A DNA stretch of 64,000 bases, from positions 62,001 through 126,000 of the forward strand of contig CBDDBH010000034.1 of NCBI GenBank assembly GCA_965225625.1. The letters run 5' to 3'. Numbering within the stretch: the first letter of the stretch is position 1; every line of letters begins with the position of its first letter. Under the pieces are notes generated by a model. That model saw only the letters and a program-made list of their open reading frames with translations. It was not told the origin of the DNA and ran no database searches. Source of the stretch: CBDDBH01 sp965225625. Its GTDB lineage: Bacteria; Pseudomonadota; Gammaproteobacteria; JADZEE01. The translations under genes were made by a program, and so were the position numbers. Below, piece by piece: positions 25,882-35,300 of this stretch.

Positions 25882-26943
25882 ATGGCAGACAGGATTCAGT
25901 GGTCAAACAGTAACGTACTCGTTACAGGTGGCGCATCATTTATAGGGTCGCACCTTGTCGACGCTCTTGTTGAATTGGGCGCCGCCGTGCGGATAGTAGA
26001 CGATCTGTCGTCGGGTTCGCTCGCCAATCTGAGCATGCCTCTGGATGCTGGGCAAATAGAATTCGTCGAAGGAGATCTGCGAGATGCGGTGATCGCCCAG
26101 ATGGCTGTCGCTGATATGGATTTGGTTTTTCATCTTGCGGCCGATCACGGAGGACGGGGCTACATTGATCGCCACCCCGTGGAATGCGCGGGGAATCTAA
26201 TTCTCGACGGCTGCGTTTTCCGAGCGTGCGCGGAGCAGGGCGTGCGCAAGGTCGTCTATGCGTCTTCGGCCTGCGTATATCCGCTGTCGCTGCAAGCGGA
26301 TCCGCGTGAAGAAATATTCCTAGCTGAGAGCATGGTAGGTCCCCCGTACGATCCGGACGGCATGTACGGATGGTCGAAGCTCACGGGCGAGAGGACGCTG
26401 GCCGAATACGCGCGGTGTACTGATATTCAGGCCGTGTCATGCCGCTATTTTACAGCCTACGGCGAGCGTTGCTCGGAAACTCACGCATTGATAGCGATGA
26501 TCGCTCGAGCGTTCATAACCCAGGATCCGTTTCTGGTGTGGGGAGACGGAGAGCAGATCCGCAACTGGACTCACGTATTAGACATCGTCGACGGTACTCT
26601 ACGCGCGGCCGAGTGCATCTGTGATGGTTCGGCGATAAATGTTGGTACCTCTGACCGCATTCGTGTGATCGATGCTGCTCGCGAGGTATTGAACTATTCG
26701 GGGCACCAAGCACCAATCGAACTACAGCCCGACATGCCGGTCGGTCCACGTAACCGGGTCGGCGACGGCCGGCGGGCTCGAGAACTGCTCGACTGGCAAC
26801 CGCGCACGACGTTTATCGATGGAATACATCGGACGATCGATTGGTATTACGGGGCTAAGGATCGGGAAGTTATCCGTACGTCGCTCGAGGACAGGCTGTT
26901 GGAGCGGCGAGTTGAGGCGCACGGAACCCGGCAGCGCAAGTGA
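25882..26943 (+). CDS. NAD-dependent nucleotide-sugar epimerase (extended SDR, GME/GalE-like)
   Basis: From the ATG at 25882 the protein is 353 residues. The NAD loop GGASFIG lies at 16-22, the HLAADHGGRGYIDRHP region recalls GDP-mannose 3,5-epimerases, the YGWSK catalytic pair follows (YxxxK), and NWTHVLDIVDGTLRA recalls sugar-nucleotide epimerases generally. The frame is open for 58 further codons upstream, but those lack similarity and place the Rossmann loop unusually deep, so the internal ATG is preferred. The stop overlaps the next gene's GTG by four bases, so it is translationally coupled to a glycosyltransferase. The pair probably makes and transfers a specific sugar. Confidence 0.85.
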   Translation: MADRIQWSNSNVLVTGGASFIGSHLVDALVELGAAVRIVDDLSSGSLANLSMPLDAGQIEFVEGDLRDAVIAQMAVADMDLVFHLAADHGGRGYIDRHPVECAGNLILDGCVFRACAEQGVRKVVYASSACVYPLSLQADPREEIFLAESMVGPPYDPDGMYGWSKLTGERTLAEYARCTDIQAVSCRYFTAYGERCSETHALIAMIARAFITQDPFLVWGDGEQIRNWTHVLDIVDGTLRAAECICDGSAINVGTSDRIRVIDAAREVLNYSGHQAPIELQPDMPVGPRNRVGDGRRARELLDWQPRTTFIDGIHRTIDWYYGAKDREVIRTSLEDRLLERRVEAHGTRQRK

Positions 26944-28139
26944 ACGTTACCCTCGTTGAGCCATTCTCGCACTATCCGGGACATTTTTCAGAGGAAGCGA
27001 AAGCGTTGGCGATGGCGCTGCGAGAGACTCAAGTCGTCGTAACGCTCGTGACTTCCTATCCCCTCACTGCGCTACCGCCGGATGTTGCAGGGGAGTCGCT
27101 ATTTGATAACGAATACGTGCCGCCGCACCCAGGCGATCCAACACTGGCTGGTCGATTTAAGCGCACCCGCCCATACGTAAACCTCCTGGTCGGTGTGTTG
27201 TCTTTACGTTGCCTCGGTCGAGCGTGCATGAAAACAGAGCGTGGTGACGTGATTCTTCTAGTCAGCGGTCACATGTATCCACTCGCAATCTGTGGGATGT
27301 TCTGTTCGCATCGGATCTTGCTCTATGTGCTGCGCGATTTCTCGCGCGTCCACGGGGTACCGACCGGCCGATTAAGGACGATGCTCAAACGTTGTGCGTT
27401 GTGGCTTGGAGGCCTGCGTAACGTGGTGCATTTCATTAGCATCGTTAAACCGGAGATTGCGCAGGAGCGACTCGACCACGGTCTCGGTAGTACTTACATC
27501 CCGGCCGTCGGAGTGCGGCGCAATGTATCTCGGGTTGGCCGTGACGAGGCTCGCCAGCTCCTGGGGCTACCTGCAGACCCGGTCCTTTTTCTGGTGTTCG
27601 GTGTCGGGCACGCAGGCAAAGACTACGCGACTGTACTCGCAGCACTGCAATCGTTAACGCTGGATCTACGCGTCGTTTTTGCTGGGGCGACTTACATGGG
27701 AGATGGATCAAACGACGTCGAACAATTGTGTCGCGTTTATGATGTCCGAGATCGCGTAATCCTACGAAATCATTTCATCCCCGAGAAGGAAGTTCCGCTG
27801 TATTTCTCGGCTGCTGAGGCGTTGCTGCTTTCATACAAAGATGGACACGTGGTCGATAGCGGCGTCGTTCGTTCCGGCGTGGAGTACTGTCTGCCGATGC
27901 TCAGCAGCGACGGTGGGTCCATCGGCCACGCGATACGAACTTGGGAACTCGGTCTGTGTTTCCGCAACGGTGATCCGCAATCTTTAAGCGCCGCGATGGA
28001 GTCATTCGTCGCCTTCGGCCGAACCTCCCGGGATGTCTTTGTGCAAGGCCGTGCGCAGTACGCGAAGGAGCATTCCTGGCCGCGTGTTGCGCAGGACCAT
28101 CTGGCATTGTACGAACGACTTGCTCTGGATCTGCATTAA
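26940..28139 (+). CDS. GT4-like glycosyltransferase
   Basis: A 399-residue GT-B fold protein. The C-terminal half has FLVFGVGHAGKDYATVLAALQSL, a beta-strand/phosphate-binding segment, and RVILRNHFIPEKEVPLYFSAAEALLLSYKDG, followed by a donor-site region (SGVVRSGVEYCLPMLSSDGGS). The E-x7-E motif is not canonical. Start is a GTG sharing four bases with the stop of the epimerase gene (GTGA). It would transfer the epimerised sugar to a lipid, peptide or small-molecule acceptor; the acceptor is unknown. It is not part of the polysaccharide cluster at the left end of the window. Confidence 0.82.
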   Translation: MNVTLVEPFSHYPGHFSEEAKALAMALRETQVVVTLVTSYPLTALPPDVAGESLFDNEYVPPHPGDPTLAGRFKRTRPYVNLLVGVLSLRCLGRACMKTERGDVILLVSGHMYPLAICGMFCSHRILLYVLRDFSRVHGVPTGRLRTMLKRCALWLGGLRNVVHFISIVKPEIAQERLDHGLGSTYIPAVGVRRNVSRVGRDEARQLLGLPADPVLFLVFGVGHAGKDYATVLAALQSLTLDLRVVFAGATYMGDGSNDVEQLCRVYDVRDRVILRNHFIPEKEVPLYFSAAEALLLSYKDGHVVDSGVVRSGVEYCLPMLSSDGGSIGHAIRTWELGLCFRNGDPQSLSAAMESFVAFGRTSRDVFVQGRAQYAKEHSWPRVAQDHLALYERLALDLH

Positions 28140-28165
28140 GCTGCCAGGGCTTCGGATTACTATAA

Positions 28166-30064
28166 TTGAGTGCAATCGTCGGCTTCAACTGGCTGGATGG
28201 GCGCCCCGCATTGGGGCTGGAGGTTGAAAGCATGCTGGATTCGCTTCGGCACCGCGGGCCCGACGGTTTGTCGCACTGGTGCGAAGGATCGATCGCATTA
28301 GGCCAGGCCACTCTCCGCGCTACTGAAGAACCGCACGGCGATACGTTGCCGTTTGCTAGTGCGGCATCTGGTTACGTCGTCGCGGCGGATGCCCGTATCG
28401 ACAATCGTGCCGATCTCTTCGACGCGCTCGGTGTTGAAAGGCACAGACGAGCTGAGATGGGCGACGCAGAACTGATTCTCGCTGCCTATGAAGCTTGGGG
28501 CGATCTATGTGCTGAACGGTTGATCGGGGATTTTGCATTTGCGTTGTGGGATGCGCGACGAAGGTGTCTTTTTTGCGCACGAGATCCGTTGGGTGTACGG
28601 GCTTTTTACTATCACTTGCGTCCAGCCCATTTGTTTGTGTTCGGGACGGAAATCAAGGCACTGCTGCAGCATTCGGCAGTCCCGCGGCGACTAAACGAGG
28701 CGCAGGTAGCCGATTATCTGGCGGGTGTTTTCGATGATCGCGAGGCTACCTTCTACCGCGACATTCACCGGCTTGCTCCGGGCTGTAGTATGACCGTCGA
28801 TCATTCGGGGTCGCGCACGCAGGTGTTTTGGTCGTTGCACAAGCCATTTGAGACCCCACCGTCATCGGATGATGAGCAGGTATACGCCGTCCGCGCGTGC
28901 TTTGAGGAGGCCGTGCGTTGCCGCATACCTTCGAGGTCACCTGTCGGCTCGATGTTGAGTGGTGGGCTCGACTCGTCTTCAGTGTCGTGCGTGGCGGAAC
29001 GATTGCGTGTGGAACGCAGCGTAGCACGCGTACACACTTTTTCATCCATCTTTCGCGCCGAACCCGAATGTGACGAAAGTGAATACATTGAAATGATTCT
29101 CGCCGCCGGGGACTTCCACGCACATTCCGTGAACGTGGATAAAATCGGTCCGCTAACCGATATCGAGACATGTTTACGGGTCCAGGATGAGCCGCTGATC
29201 GCTCCAATCATGTCCCTCGAATGGGCATTGTACGATGTAGCCCGTTTGCACGGGATAACAACTGTGCTGCACGGCAATGGCGGCGACACGGTGATATCAC
29301 ATGGGGAAGCGCAGGTAGCTGTTCTCGCGCGCAACGGAAACTGGCTAGCGGCTCTTAAAGGTACGTCTGCGCTGGCGAAAAACTACAACCTAACCATCGG
29401 ACAAGCGTTGATGCGGTATCTCCTGGGGCCCCTGTTGCCGCGGGTAACCAGTGCTGTGCAATCGCTATACCGCAAACCTGTACAATCGCTGCTCAATCCC
29501 CAATTTGCCGAACGACTCGGGCATACCCATCGTTCTGCAGCCAAGGCACCAAGCTTTGTGACTGCGGATCCGGTTCGGAGACAACACTTACAGGGTCTTT
29601 CCCACGGGGCTCTTCCTGCGTTACTTGAGTCACGGGACCGCACAGCGGCAGCGCACGGCGTGGATCCCTGCTATCCATTCTACGATCGTCGTTTGGTCGA
29701 GTTGTCAGCGTCACTGGCGGGCAATCAGAAGCTACACGATGGCTGGACGCGCATCGTCATGCGTCGCGCCATGGATGGCATCTTGCCGCCCAACATTCAG
29801 TGGCGGAAACACAAAACAGAGATGCTCGCACACTTGGCGAGTGCGCTGGTACGCGTAGATGGTGAGCGTCTCGCGGCAATCGTCCATCAGCCAACGAGCA
29901 GGATTGACGAATTCGCGGATCGCATTGCCGTACAGCGGGCTCATCGGCGACTCCGCAGCAGCGCAGCTGCGAATCTGACGCCGCGTCGCTGGGCGGACGC
30001 ACAAGACCTGTGGCGGACTGCCGTTTTATCGATGTGGTTGGACAGCGTTAAACCGGAGCGCTAG
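28166..30064 (+). CDS. Asparagine synthase-like amide synthetase lacking the glutaminase Cys
   Basis: A 632-residue AsnB homologue. The N-terminal domain keeps the class II amidotransferase framework (SLRHRGPDG at 26-34, VVAADARIDNR at 71-81), but the residue after Met is Ser (MSAIVGF), not the Cys nucleophile. The C-terminal synthetase domain has the PP-loop SGGLDSSS (265-272). Loss of Cys2 is common in AsnB-type enzymes recruited as amide-forming cyclases, including lasso-peptide cyclases and beta-lactam-type synthetases. It would then adenylate a carboxylate and use an amine other than glutamine-derived ammonia. Start is a TTG; a moved start cannot restore a Cys. No lasso precursor or B-type protease is visible nearby, so lasso biosynthesis is not claimed. 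Confidence 0.85.
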   Translation: MSAIVGFNWLDGRPALGLEVESMLDSLRHRGPDGLSHWCEGSIALGQATLRATEEPHGDTLPFASAASGYVVAADARIDNRADLFDALGVERHRRAEMGDAELILAAYEAWGDLCAERLIGDFAFALWDARRRCLFCARDPLGVRAFYYHLRPAHLFVFGTEIKALLQHSAVPRRLNEAQVADYLAGVFDDREATFYRDIHRLAPGCSMTVDHSGSRTQVFWSLHKPFETPPSSDDEQVYAVRACFEEAVRCRIPSRSPVGSMLSGGLDSSSVSCVAERLRVERSVARVHTFSSIFRAEPECDESEYIEMILAAGDFHAHSVNVDKIGPLTDIETCLRVQDEPLIAPIMSLEWALYDVARLHGITTVLHGNGGDTVISHGEAQVAVLARNGNWLAALKGTSALAKNYNLTIGQALMRYLLGPLLPRVTSAVQSLYRKPVQSLLNPQFAERLGHTHRSAAKAPSFVTADPVRRQHLQGLSHGALPALLESRDRTAAAHGVDPCYPFYDRRLVELSASLAGNQKLHDGWTRIVMRRAMDGILPPNIQWRKHKTEMLAHLASALVRVDGERLAAIVHQPTSRIDEFADRIAVQRAHRRLRSSAAANLTPRRWADAQDLWRTAVLSMWLDSVKPER

Positions 30065-30123
30065 TAGTACCAGGTGCAGTGGTTTGCGTTATTACCATGG
30101 CTTGCCCACCGCGCGGTGCATGT

Positions 30124-31944
30124 TTAGATCGAGTTCGGCACATCCATGATCTGCCGTTCCACGAGGCGGCGAGCTAGATCCCATTCGATTCGCATGTGAC
30201 CAGTAGCCTCCTCGCTGCGCTTAAACGGGGTTTGCTCGAAAAATTGAGCGAGTACGGCATTCTTAGCCGTTGGCACGAACAACGCACTAAGGTGCTGTCG
30301 CCCCTTCGCAATTGCATGGTCGGCAAGCCATTGGAAAATCGCATGTTCTATCCGTTTTTGTACGACGCGGCACGACAACACAAAGTCAAATACGACTGGA
30401 ATTTCGGGCCGCTCGTCCATGCTCAGGTAGCCGATAATCCCGTAATCGCCAAACCGGTCGGCGCATTGGATCGCTGCGCACAATACGCCCTGAACGGTAA
30501 GTAGATCTTTGAATTCCTCCATGCTGTAGCGTCGACCGGAAAGGTTTTGCTGGTTAGATCGGTTGATTAGCTCGTAGCATCGCTCAATATCCGATTGTGT
30601 TGCGGGCACGAAGATCTGCAAGCGCATTTCGCAGCTTCGAAGAAATTCGTCGTAGTCGTCCGTGAATGCGTGCTGCGCCTGCTGCCGTTCAATATTGATG
30701 CGATATTGAGTTCGCCGTTCCCCGCTGGCGGTTGACTGCAGCACATCGAACGCGGGAAGCTGGAGCAAGTCGTAAATCGCTTTTTCCGAGTATACCCGTA
30801 CCTGCGGTAGAGCCAGCTCAACCTCAGCGCGCTCGAATGCGGAATCGTCGATCAAGGCAAACGAGTCCAGGTCGAGATTTAGCTTGCTGGCAATTTCTCG
30901 GAGATTGCTGCTTTTCGGATTCCAGTTAATGCAAGGAAATAGGAAATAACTGTCCAGGCCAAAGGATTGCAGCTGTGTCCACGCGTGCGCGTGGTCGTTC
31001 TTGCTGACCACTGTCTGTAGAAAACCGCGGCGATCTAACTCTTCAACAAGTTGGGCCGCGGCCGGATTCAACTGGACTCCTTCTGGTCCGGCCTCGATGA
31101 GCACACCGCGCCATAAGGTGTCGTCTAGATCCCATGCGATACATTTTACCTTCGCTGCTGTTGTGGGCGACCGCACCGTGTCGGGGGGAGCGCTTCTGTG
31201 TTTCTGGTAGGTTACGAAATCGAGATGCATGAAGATGAGTCTGCATTCAGCATCTTCCAATTCTGGGTAAATAATCGCGCAGGTGCGATCCAGATCGGGT
31301 CCGAGATTCATTGAAGCTGCGGCAATTTCATAGTAGTTGTGTCCGGGGTTTATGACAAACGCATGACGATAAAACAATCGTTCGTGGTTCGTGACTTCGA
31401 AAATCAGGCGAATCGCATGGGTTTGTGGGGAAAAACATTCGAGCATGAACGCGTCAAAATGATCAGCCGGCACCCGTCGCATCGTCCGGCGCAGGATCTT
31501 TCTTCGCAGCGATGCTAGTTTGCGGAGTAGTGGTCGACGCCAGCCGCTTAGCTCGTTCGGGGCTTCGGCCCGTAGTAAGGTTACTACTACCCGGTCCACG
31601 CGTGCAATCAACCGATGCACGGACGCGGATACACTCCTACCGTCCAGAATCGCAACGATTCGGCCCCATCGGCGAAACGAAATATCGGCACCATAATCCA
31701 GCAAACCAGGAAAGGCACGGTTAGGATAGATGCCGTAGGCAAACCGACGACAGTTACCGTCTGCCCGTGGCTCATAAAGCTTGCAAGACTGGAAACAAAC
31801 CGGTACCGCGCATTCCGAGCAATGTTCTTCCCAGTGTACGAGCCACGTACGGCTTACTTCCGGTGTTCTCAGCGTGGAACGCGTTGCCTCGGATAGCGGC
31901 TCGGTCCACGATTGTGGCCGTGACATCCATTCGCATTCGAACAT
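30124..31944 (-). CDS. FkbH-like HAD-IIIC/GNAT protein with Cys-rich N-terminal domain
   Basis: A 606-residue protein. The HAD domain at ~265-410 has DLDDT (272-276), SKND (314-317) and FALIDDSAFERAEV. A GNAT-like acyltransferase domain occupies ~440-590. This is the FkbH architecture, which in known systems dephosphorylates 1,3-bisphosphoglycerate and loads a glyceryl unit on an acyl-carrier protein. The first ~240 residues are atypical: Cys42, 45, 50, 54 and 65 in HCSECAVPVCFQSCKLY and DGNCRRF could bind a metal or an Fe-S cluster, followed by a beta-rich part. No acyl-carrier gene is visible nearby. It is convergent with the amide synthetase gene (60-bp gap). Start is the ATG at 31944. Confidence 0.83.
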   Translation of the reverse strand: MFECEWMSRPQSWTEPLSEATRSTLRTPEVSRTWLVHWEEHCSECAVPVCFQSCKLYEPRADGNCRRFAYGIYPNRAFPGLLDYGADISFRRWGRIVAILDGRSVSASVHRLIARVDRVVVTLLRAEAPNELSGWRRPLLRKLASLRRKILRRTMRRVPADHFDAFMLECFSPQTHAIRLIFEVTNHERLFYRHAFVINPGHNYYEIAAASMNLGPDLDRTCAIIYPELEDAECRLIFMHLDFVTYQKHRSAPPDTVRSPTTAAKVKCIAWDLDDTLWRGVLIEAGPEGVQLNPAAAQLVEELDRRGFLQTVVSKNDHAHAWTQLQSFGLDSYFLFPCINWNPKSSNLREIASKLNLDLDSFALIDDSAFERAEVELALPQVRVYSEKAIYDLLQLPAFDVLQSTASGERRTQYRINIERQQAQHAFTDDYDEFLRSCEMRLQIFVPATQSDIERCYELINRSNQQNLSGRRYSMEEFKDLLTVQGVLCAAIQCADRFGDYGIIGYLSMDERPEIPVVFDFVLSCRVVQKRIEHAIFQWLADHAIAKGRQHLSALFVPTAKNAVLAQFFEQTPFKRSEEATGHMRIEWDLARRLVERQIMDVPNSI

Positions 31945-32163
31945 GTGTCAGTTCGCTCCATGGTTCTCTCGCAAGCGCCTCGGTTCGGCGCGGAAACGCA
32001 TCACGGTATGATAACGCAGCTGCGATTCGGCGTAACACAACGACCCCTCTGACGAAGAGGAATGCTTCGATCTAACTGATGGATTGGTCACACGCATTTC
32101 GATTCGCACGGTTCTGCGACGCCGGCACGTGTGTATGATCGCTGGCAGCTATAAAGGTGAGAT

Positions 32164-33891
32164 GTGAATTCGGAGCCTGACATTGCCTGGGAGCTCGTTC
32201 GGGAGATCGGCCCACAATATGCCGCCCGTAACGACTCTGCTTCCGAGCTCGATTTGATCTGTCCACTCGTCGTCGAAGCGATGCCTGAGGGCGTTCTGGT
32301 TGTCGACGAAGTTGCCAGCGATGCGCTACCGCCCCGGGTTAAGTGCCGGACCATACTTTTGTCGCCGGATCGTAGGGTCGTCTACGATTCTACGGCTCAC
32401 GGCCAGGACGGCTACGGGTGCCGGATGGAAAACGGTTTGTTCGCGATTCTGCGTCACGAACTCAGAGACTTGTTGGTTCTTTTCCCGGATGGGCGCGTTA
32501 TACAGCGTATCGACTTAGCAGGCGTGAGCTCGAACCGACCATGGCTCCTAAGTAGGACTGATCGTGAGACTTTTCTGATAGCCTTCCTACCAGGTTCGTC
32601 GCCGCTGCAAATTGTAGAAATCGATTCGCATGGACGACTACTTTGGCGGTGTCCCGAAGCCAATAAGGTGGTGAGTTTGCCAGGTAGTATGCAACTTTTG
32701 CCAGATGACTCGATACTCATCGCTGACGAATTTCTGCACGTCTTGATACGTCTTGAGCGTGACGGGTCGAATTCAATTCGATGGGGAAGCCCCCGCAGCC
32801 CGTCGGAGGCTATTGAGCACCTGTCCCGCCCTCGGTGGGCTCGTCAACTCGATGATGGCACTTTGCTCGTGGCTGATGCACACAATCACCGGATCCTGGT
32901 AATAAATGGCGATTCGCAGGCCACCCAGTTGAACGTCACCGGCTGCGCGCTCATCGCACCCTCATCGGTGGTCCGACTCGCCAACGGTAACTATCTCGTA
33001 GCGGATGCAGGTAACCGATGCCTCGTTGAATTGAATCGTGAAGGACATGTTGTCTGGTATTTGGGGCCGCGAATGATTGAAAAACGTTCGTTCTCATTTC
33101 CCCGTTCGGTGCAATACTTCGGTGGCCGCTACCTGATCGCGGACACAGCACACAACCGCAACATTGAGATCGACGACAACCGGTGGAGTGATCTGCCGTT
33201 GCTCGATGGGGTCAAACTGTTTTGGCCGCGCGCAGTACGCAATACGCCGCACGAGACCTTGCTAGTCGCCGACGGTCGGGGATCGCGGATAGTCGAGGTG
33301 TCGCGCGAAGGGCGTCTACTACGGCAACTCCACCGCATTGAGTACCGGGACCGACGGATTGAGTTGCGCGATCCGCATGACGTCCGTCTACTCGACAATG
33401 GCCGCCTGCTTGTCGTGGATTCTGCGGCGAGTCTGGTTTTCGAGTCGGACTGGAGTGGTCGCGCGGCTTGGGTCTTGGGGCTCAAAAACGACATCGGACT
33501 CAAGGACCCGCATAGCGCGCAATTGCTCGAGGACGGACGCGTCATGGTCGTGGATTCGCTCAACGACAGAATCCTGTTCGTCGAAACTCATAGGTGCTCG
33601 TGGACGTCGGTCACTAAATTCGAGGCGAAAGGAAAAGTCTGGAAGTTCAATCACCCCCGCTATGCGGAGAAAACACGGGACGGCAGTCTCGTCGTCGTCG
33701 ATTCGGGCAACCATCGGGTGTTGATTTCGAAACCCGGTCGAGCTGCAGTCTGGGAGTTTTCGAACATACCGGCATCGCCGATTTCGTTTCTACGGTTTCC
33801 ACGATGGGCACAATTATTCGGCCGCGACGAGTTGATCGTCAGTGACCACGCTAACCATCGGATCCTACATCTGCGACGAATTCCGTCTTAG
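32164..33891 (+). CDS. NHL-repeat beta-propeller protein
   Basis: A 575-residue protein made of repeated propeller blades. Recurring ADxxNHRI-like phrases are ADAHNHRILV, ADAGNRCLVEL, ADTAHNRNIEI, VDSLNDRILFV, VDSGNHRVLIS and SDHANHRILHL, spaced about 45-60 residues apart. This fits a six-bladed NHL-type propeller used for protein, glycan or ligand binding, or sometimes as an enzyme scaffold. No signal peptide is visible, so it is probably cytoplasmic. Start is a GTG with AAGGTGAG just upstream. It sits between the FkbH-like and methyltransferase genes and may be a scaffold for the tailoring enzymes. Confidence 0.85.
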   Translation: MNSEPDIAWELVREIGPQYAARNDSASELDLICPLVVEAMPEGVLVVDEVASDALPPRVKCRTILLSPDRRVVYDSTAHGQDGYGCRMENGLFAILRHELRDLLVLFPDGRVIQRIDLAGVSSNRPWLLSRTDRETFLIAFLPGSSPLQIVEIDSHGRLLWRCPEANKVVSLPGSMQLLPDDSILIADEFLHVLIRLERDGSNSIRWGSPRSPSEAIEHLSRPRWARQLDDGTLLVADAHNHRILVINGDSQATQLNVTGCALIAPSSVVRLANGNYLVADAGNRCLVELNREGHVVWYLGPRMIEKRSFSFPRSVQYFGGRYLIADTAHNRNIEIDDNRWSDLPLLDGVKLFWPRAVRNTPHETLLVADGRGSRIVEVSREGRLLRQLHRIEYRDRRIELRDPHDVRLLDNGRLLVVDSAASLVFESDWSGRAAWVLGLKNDIGLKDPHSAQLLEDGRVMVVDSLNDRILFVETHRCSWTSVTKFEAKGKVWKFNHPRYAEKTRDGSLVVVDSGNHRVLISKPGRAAVWEFSNIPASPISFLRFPRWAQLFGRDELIVSDHANHRILHLRRIPS

Positions 33892-34324
33892 TTGCAGACA
33901 CCATCCGGCGCCTATAGTCTGTAGGCTGGCCTACAGATGGTCGTGAGCTGGACGTTGAGGCTAAACAATAAAGTTGTCGAGCACTACCCTGAGTTGCGCT
34001 GCGAAGAACGCTTTTCACTTTGGGTTTGCTAACGATATTTTTACTCGCCGCCGCCGCTGCACCGCTTTGCTACCATCCACCAATCTCGGTGAACGCGATG
34101 ACACGGCACTTGATATCTATCCCATGTTTTAGCTGTTGTTTCCGTCCTAGGATGAAAGGGCATCATCGCTTAGGCCGGTCGAAGCTGCGCCGCTTGAGTT
34201 GCAGCTTTGTGAGTTGATTTTGCAGGCTCGGCCGAACTGCAAGTCTTTTGAGCCCGGACCTGGGTTACTGTACTGAGGTCCATTGCAACGCTGGACCAAC
34301 TAAACAGTTCAAGGAGAACATCGA
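33892..34324. other. Intergenic region before methyltransferase gene
   Basis: About 430 bases with no recognisable gene. The last ~20 bases hold the strong AAGGAGA ribosome-binding site of the following methyltransferase gene. Confidence 0.4.
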
Positions 34325-35299
34325 ATGCAATGGAGTCACGTCGAGTATCGCGGCATCCGCGTCGCCTATGACAAGGATCTCGACGGCGGTGGGCGTGGGT
34401 TCGGCCAGCAGTATCTGCACGTCGTTCGAAGCCTATTCGGACCGGTGAAGCGTGCCTGCGAATTCGGCGCAGGTCCGGGTTTTATTGGCTTCTCGCTGTT
34501 GGCGCACGACCTATGCGAGACACTATGCCTGACTGATGTCAATCCGAAGGCCATCGAGGCGTTGCACGAGACAGTGGCGATCAACGGATTGCAGGATCGC
34601 GTGTCTGTTTACGAATCGGATGCACTGGACACAATTCCCGAGAGTGAACAGTGGGATCTGGTTGTCGCCAATCCGCCACATTTCCGAGGCAGCCAGGACG
34701 ATGCGCGAGGTGTTCGTCAGAACGATCCCGACTGGGAGGTACACGCGAGATTCTATACAAAGCTGTCAGCGCACTTGAAGCCACATGGCAATTCCATTTT
34801 CCAAGAAAATACCGATGGCAGCTCGGAGGCAGATTTTCTACCGCTGCTGGAGAATACGGACCTGGAACACGTTGGATCTTTTATGACCCGGTTCCGGACT
34901 CCGCCGGGCCTCCTCGATCCAATCCGCTCGCCGTTCAACTCTTTCTACTTTTTTTGGGTGCGGAAGAGTGACCCCGAGTTGGTTTGGCGCGCAGGCCCGC
35001 CGGAAATCGGTACAGTGACCCTGAACGACGAGGAGAATCAATCGCCGTTAGAGTTGAGGGCCGGAAACCGGTATCTGTTCGACGTTCGCAACGAACGCCG
35101 CGAAGCAGGCGCAATAAACTACGTTTTTAAGGACGATAACGGCGAAGGGGTACACTTCGAACATCGGCTGCCGGGCAAAATGACGACCTTGCAGCGGGAC
35201 TTGATACTTGCGAGACCCATGGAATTCGTCGACACGGGCTCGGGCCGAGTGATTGCAGCGGTTCGCCTCGAGCCCCGACCCGATGGCTCCGACAGTTAG
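34325..35299 (+). CDS. Class I SAM-dependent methyltransferase (NPPH motif)
   Basis: A 324-residue protein. SAM-binding motif I is EFGAGPGF (46-53), then LTDVNPKAIEAL as the acidic motif II and NPPHF at 116-120. The NPP(Y/H) motif points to N-methylation, as in HemK/PrmC-like enzymes, and the closest overall pattern is a PrmC-like small-molecule or protein methyltransferase. Residues ~225-324 are an added beta-rich domain of unknown role. A well-placed AAGGAGA supports the ATG at 34325. Its stop and that of the convergent carbamoyltransferase gene are adjacent. Likely a tailoring enzyme of this block; substrate unknown. Confidence 0.83.
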   Translation: MQWSHVEYRGIRVAYDKDLDGGGRGFGQQYLHVVRSLFGPVKRACEFGAGPGFIGFSLLAHDLCETLCLTDVNPKAIEALHETVAINGLQDRVSVYESDALDTIPESEQWDLVVANPPHFRGSQDDARGVRQNDPDWEVHARFYTKLSAHLKPHGNSIFQENTDGSSEADFLPLLENTDLEHVGSFMTRFRTPPGLLDPIRSPFNSFYFFWVRKSDPELVWRAGPPEIGTVTLNDEENQSPLELRAGNRYLFDVRNERREAGAINYVFKDDNGEGVHFEHRLPGKMTTLQRDLILARPMEFVDTGSGRVIAAVRLEPRPDGSDS

Positions 35300-35300
35300 C

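Noticed and set aside
28166..30064. Lasso peptide biosynthesis from the AsnB-like protein and NTase
   Set aside because: No B-type transglutaminase-like protease or lasso precursor is visible nearby, and the only good precursor (43209) lacks the usual Gly-initiated lasso core.
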